Shown here: piece after piece, positions 30,369 to 32,734 of the stretch
Layout of the letters: each line of letters opens with the position of its first letter
How positions within the stretch are numbered: the stretch's first letter is position 1
Assembly (NCBI GenBank): GCA_014871665.1
Contig: WGSL01000019.1
Location: 1-32,734 of the forward strand
DNA length: 32,734 bases
Source: Collinsella sp.
GTDB lineage: Bacteria > Actinomycetota > Coriobacteriia > Coriobacteriales > Coriobacteriaceae
Reading direction: 5' to 3'
Made by a program: the position numbers and the translations under genes
Notes under the pieces: generated by a model
What the model saw: only the letters and a program-made list of their open reading frames with translations
Databases searched by the model: none
Told to the model about the DNA's origin: nothing

Positions 30369-30644
30369 CTACTCTGCGTCCGCGTCGCTGTCCTCTGCCT
30401 GCTTCTTCTTGGCAGCAGCGAGCTTGGCTTCGAGCTCAGCGATCTCCTTGTCCTCCTCGGACTGCTCGACCACGACCTCCTCGGCCTGCTTGGTCTCGGC
30501 CTTATCGTCGCCCTCCATACCCTCGCGGATATTCTTGACGGTAGAGCCGAGGGACTTGCCGAGCTTCGGCAGGTTCTTGGGCCCGAAGATAATCAGGACA
30601 ACGACGAGAATAATGATGAGCTCAGGAGCCCTCAGTCCAAACAT
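30369..30644 (-). CDS. tatA: Twin-arginine translocase subunit TatA
   Basis: TatA forms the pore-like oligomer of the Tat pathway for folded proteins. The 91-aa protein begins MFGLRAPELIIILVVVLIIF, a single short membrane helix, followed by the FGPKNLPKLGKSLG hinge and amphipathic helix, then a highly charged tail (residues 45-91) rich in Glu, Lys and Asp. The start at 30644 follows GGAGG; longer frames reaching 30827 run through the tRNA-Pro gene and are rejected. No tatC is in the window. Confidence 0.92.
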   Translation of the reverse strand: MFGLRAPELIIILVVVLIIFGPKNLPKLGKSLGSTVKNIREGMEGDDKAETKQAEEVVVEQSEEDKEIAELEAKLAAAKKKQAEDSDADAE

Positions 30645-30716
30645 GTAGACCTCCACAATACAGCGAGACAAGCTCGAATGAGTATACCGCGGGTATCGCG
30701 GTATCACAACACTAGC

Positions 30717-30745
30717 TAAAAAAAGGGACCGCAAGAAGCGGTCCC
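30717..30745 (-). terminator. Intrinsic terminator of tRNA-Pro
   Basis: On the minus strand GGGACCGC/GCGGTCCC (arms 30738-30745 and 30725-30732) closes a 5-nt loop and is followed by a run of seven Ts. It lies 12 nt past the tRNA 3' end. Confidence 0.92.
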
Positions 30746-30756
30746 TCCTCATGCTC

Positions 30757-30833
30757 TGGTCGGGTTGACTGGATTTGAACCAGCGACCCCTGCGTCCCGA
30801 ACGCAGTGCTCTACCAAACTGAGCCACAACCCG
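30757..30833 (-). tRNA. tRNA-Pro (CGG)
   Basis: The acceptor stem CGGGTTG/CAACCCG, D stem GCTC/GAGC, anticodon stem CTGCG/CGCAG with loop TTCGGGA, and T stem GCTGG/CCAGT form on the minus strand. The anticodon is CGG, and the 3' CCA is encoded (30757-30759). A TACTAT at 30843-30848 may be its -10 element. Confidence 0.95.
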
Positions 30834-30882
30834 TTAGCTCGACTATAGTAACAAAGATTTTCGCCGCGTGCTAGAGAAATTT

Positions 30883-31779
30883 TTATTTCTTTGGCGCGTC
30901 GATTTGAACCGTGTTGGGAATAAGCTCAGTCGCGCAGGCCCACCAGCCACTTTGCTGGGCAGCATCGGCAAGCCTTTCGGCCGTGGCAGCGGTGTCGCAA
31001 ATGGCAAACGAGCAGGCACCCGATCCGCACACATCTACAGCAACGGTTCCGTCCTGTTTACGCAGCCAGTCGAGGACCGTTTGAATCTGCGGCTCCATCT
31101 GTGCGGAAATGACACCTAGGTTGTTATGGATGAGCGCATATGCCGTCTCGGCATCACCAGCACGCAAGGCAGAAGCTATCGCGCCGGGCTTGTCCGCAGG
31201 CACCGGGGCCTCGTCAAAACGTCGATAGGCTTCAATTGTCGAAACGCTTGCCTCGCGCGGCTTGACCAGTACGACGGGCGTCGCGGGCAGCGCGGGGTAC
31301 TCAGTTGCCAGCACGTCTCCCCCACCTACGTAAAACGCAGGGCTCGCGTGCAAAAAGAACGGGACGTCGGCACCAATGCCCCGCGCAATGTCATCGAGCG
31401 CTGGGTCGGTGCGATCAATGCCCCAGAGCTCCGCCAAGGCGACAATGACCGCGGCCGCATCCGTCGAGGGGCCGCCCAAGCCGGCGCACAATGGAATGCG
31501 TTTCTCAATCGTCACGCAGATGTTTGCCTCGCGACCATAATGCTCGGCCATAGCAACCGCAGCCCGATACGCCGTATTCTTTTGCATGGGAAAATCTGAT
31601 GCTGGAACCGTCTGGACGGTCAGCGCCTGCGCCGGCGTGACCGTCACGGTATCGGAAAGACCGACGGCCGCCATCAGGGAATCGACCCTGTGGTAGCCGC
31701 GGTCATCGCGCTCGGTATGAACCCCCAGGTAGAGGTTAATCTTTGCCGGCGCGGAAAGAGTCAGGGACCGATCGGTCAC
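30883..31779 (-). CDS. ispE: 4-diphosphocytidyl-2-C-methyl-D-erythritol kinase
   Basis: This GHMP kinase phosphorylates CDP-ME, linking the IspD and IspF steps encoded 20 kb away in this window. The 298-aa protein has SAPAKINLYLGV with catalytic Lys13, the ATP-binding loop PLCAGLGGPSTDAAA (96-110; the usual GGGSSD reads GGPSTD) and GADVPFFL with catalytic Asp138. The start is GTG at 31779 with GAGGAG supplied by the end of veg, 2 nt away, so the two are coupled. Confidence 0.95.
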   Translation of the reverse strand: MTDRSLTLSAPAKINLYLGVHTERDDRGYHRVDSLMAAVGLSDTVTVTPAQALTVQTVPASDFPMQKNTAYRAAVAMAEHYGREANICVTIEKRIPLCAGLGGPSTDAAAVIVALAELWGIDRTDPALDDIARGIGADVPFFLHASPAFYVGGGDVLATEYPALPATPVVLVKPREASVSTIEAYRRFDEAPVPADKPGAIASALRAGDAETAYALIHNNLGVISAQMEPQIQTVLDWLRKQDGTVAVDVCGSGACSFAICDTAATAERLADAAQQSGWWACATELIPNTVQIDAPKK

Positions 31780-31781
31780 CG

Positions 31782-32078
31782 TTAATGCTCCTCGAGCTGA
31801 TTGCCGAGCGGGGTAAAGATGTGCTCGCCGCTCTCGGGGTCGAACAGCTCGACCTGACCGGTGAGGACATCGATATACTGGTAGGACTGACGCGACTTGC
31901 GGCCGCGACGCTCGTCAACCTCGACAATGAAGACGGCCGGGTGGACGCTCTTGATGGTGCCCATGCGCTCGACGACGCGGGTACGGCCCATGTTGGCCTT
32001 AACCTTGACGCGATCGCCCACCATATCGGTCAGCTTCTCGTGGATGTCGTCGACGTGATTGACTTCCATCTCTTCCAT
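31782..32078 (-). CDS. veg: Veg family protein (DUF1021)
   Basis: Veg is a small conserved protein of Gram-positive bacteria that in Bacillus stimulates biofilm formation by antagonising SinR; its biochemical role is unclear. The 98-aa protein has the family's central segment VGDRVKVKANMGRTRV and a compact beta-rich core; length and position just upstream of ispE match the Bacillus veg-ispE neighbourhood. The start at 32078 has GGAGG 7 nt upstream; a TTG 24 nt earlier would place that site inside the gene. The leader has a short GGGG/CCCC hairpin with a T-run (32105-32124). Confidence 0.85.
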   Translation of the reverse strand: MEEMEVNHVDDIHEKLTDMVGDRVKVKANMGRTRVVERMGTIKSVHPAVFIVEVDERRGRKSRQSYQYIDVLTGQVELFDPESGEHIFTPLGNQLEEH

Positions 32079-32145
32079 GAACAGGGCCTCCAGAAGGTGC
32101 AATTCAAAAAGGGGATAATACCCCTAAGATAGACAAAACTCTAAT

Positions 32146-32175
32146 ACTATAGCACCCTGTTGTGGCCATACGCAA
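32146..32175 (-). promoter_or_regulatory. Promoter of the veg-ispE transcript
   Basis: On the minus strand TTGCGT (32170-32175) and TATAGT (32146-32151) are 18 nt apart, with an extended TGC before the -10. It lies about 70 nt before the veg start codon. Confidence 0.6.
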
Positions 32176-32233
32176 GTAGCTAAATAATCCCCGTCCCAAA
32201 TACGTACCAGACGACAACCTCGCATGACCAGTT

Positions 32234-32261
32234 GTTACGCGGTTTGGTAAAACCGCGTAAC
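32234..32261 (-). terminator. Stop-codon-adjacent stem-loop after dtd
   Basis: A perfect 12-bp stem GTTACGCGGTTT/AAACCGCGTAAC with a 4-nt loop starts on the base immediately after the dtd stop codon. No T-run follows. It matches the hairpin after lysS except for paired changes in the middle of the stem. Confidence 0.6.
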
Positions 32262-32708
32262 CTAAAGGTTGTCGGTGTCCAAGACGATGGTGAATGGGCC
32301 GTCGTTGACCAGGTCGACCTTCATGTCGGCGCCAAAGATACCGTGCACCACATGCTCAACGTCCTCGCGAACAAGCGTCAGGAAGTACTCGTAGAGCTCG
32401 TTGGCGACATCGGGGGCGCCGGCATCCGTAAACGATGGGCGGCGACCGTGGCGGCAATCGGCGAACAGCGTGAACTGCGACACCACGAGCACCTCGCCGT
32501 CGACATCGGCAAGCGCCAAGTTGGTCTTGCCGTTCTCGTCCTCGTTGATACGCAGCCCGCGGAGCTTGCCCCACAGCTTGTCGGCCTCGGCACGTGTGTC
32601 GCCGTGACCCACGCCCAGCAGCACCAGGTAGCCGCGCCCAATGCGACCCACGCATTCGCCGTCGCCCGTCACGCCGGCGTTGAGCACGCGCTGCACCACC
32701 GCCCGCAT
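32262..32708 (-). CDS. dtd: D-aminoacyl-tRNA deacylase
   Basis: DTD hydrolyses D-amino acids (and Gly) wrongly attached to tRNA, a cytosolic proofreading step. The 148-aa protein has both active-site motifs: SQFTLF (77-82) and NDGPFT (135-140, corresponding to NxGPxT). The length is typical. It starts 3 nt after the stop codon of an upstream gene, so it is the second or later gene of an operon that ends at the hairpin directly following its stop codon. Confidence 0.95.
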   Translation of the reverse strand: MRAVVQRVLNAGVTGDGECVGRIGRGYLVLLGVGHGDTRAEADKLWGKLRGLRINEDENGKTNLALADVDGEVLVVSQFTLFADCRHGRRPSFTDAGAPDVANELYEYFLTLVREDVEHVVHGIFGADMKVDLVNDGPFTIVLDTDNL

Positions 32709-32711
32709 GGC

Positions 32712-32734
32712 CTACTCCTCGCCCGTCAGCTTGG
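32712..32734 (-). CDS. 3' end of an unidentified gene upstream of dtd (partial)
   Basis: The frame ends Lys-Leu-Thr-Gly-Glu-Glu-stop, 3 nt before dtd. Only six codons are in the window, so the gene cannot be identified. In many Gram-positives rel (ppGpp synthetase) precedes dtd, but nothing here proves it. Confidence 0.5.

Overview
The window looks like a chromosomal segment of a GC-rich, anaerobic, gut-type actinobacterium, most likely of the class Coriobacteriia (Collinsella-like). I infer this from the ispD-ispF-cysS-rlmB-yacP gene order combined with actinobacterial-style GC-rich codon use, the very large oxygen-sensitive acyl-CoA dehydratase activase, the MEP isoprenoid pathway, and strong AAGGAGG-type ribosome binding sites. 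The species assignment is from memory of such genomes, not from a search.

Layout. 1-225: three minus-strand tRNA genes (Met partial, Thr-GGT, Tyr-GTA) behind a recognisable promoter. 534-4662: an rpiR-type regulator divergent from a GH1 phospho-glycosidase and a PTS EIIBC permease; this sugar module is bracketed by 29-nt direct repeats. 4543-5049: terminator, two 47-nt inverted repeats exactly 80 bp apart, and tRNA-Thr(TGT). 5197-6614: a one-protein HTH-HipA-like kinase behind a doubled palindromic operator. 6642-12136 (minus strand): the housekeeping operon disA-ispD-ispF-cysS-rlmB-yacP (NYN nuclease), with overlapping or near-touching genes. 12298-13062: a yybP-ykoY type Mn2+ riboswitch with terminator and the Mn2+ exporter mntP. 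13133-14966: a classical hipB-hipA toxin-antitoxin pair behind a perfect 17-bp-arm palindrome. 15092-16549: pepD. 16764-19406: clpC. 19599-24711: a TetR regulator overlapping the end of a 1479-aa activase/dehydratase fusion, with a perfect palindrome upstream. 24993-25541: a DUF2798-like membrane protein with a terminator hairpin in its leader. 25858-27426: a ThrE-type amino acid exporter. 27748-30262: lysS (with an extra C-terminal tRNA-binding domain) and greA. 30369-30833: tatA and tRNA-Pro(CGG). 30883-32734: ispE, veg, dtd and the last codons of another gene.

How the genes fit together. The housekeeping genes cover c-di-AMP signalling (disA), isoprenoid precursor synthesis (ispD, ispE, ispF), tRNA charging and proofreading (cysS, lysS, dtd), rRNA methylation, transcript cleavage (greA), proteolysis (clpC, pepD) and protein export (tatA). 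The accessory content is the sugar-uptake cassette, two HipA-family kinase loci on either side of the disA-yacP block, and the dehydratase-activase/TetR unit. The most unusual material is the self-contained HTH-HipA locus with its paired operators, the flanking and tandem palindromic repeats near it, and a set of hairpins placed directly against stop codons. I see no CRISPR array, complete insertion sequence or prophage.
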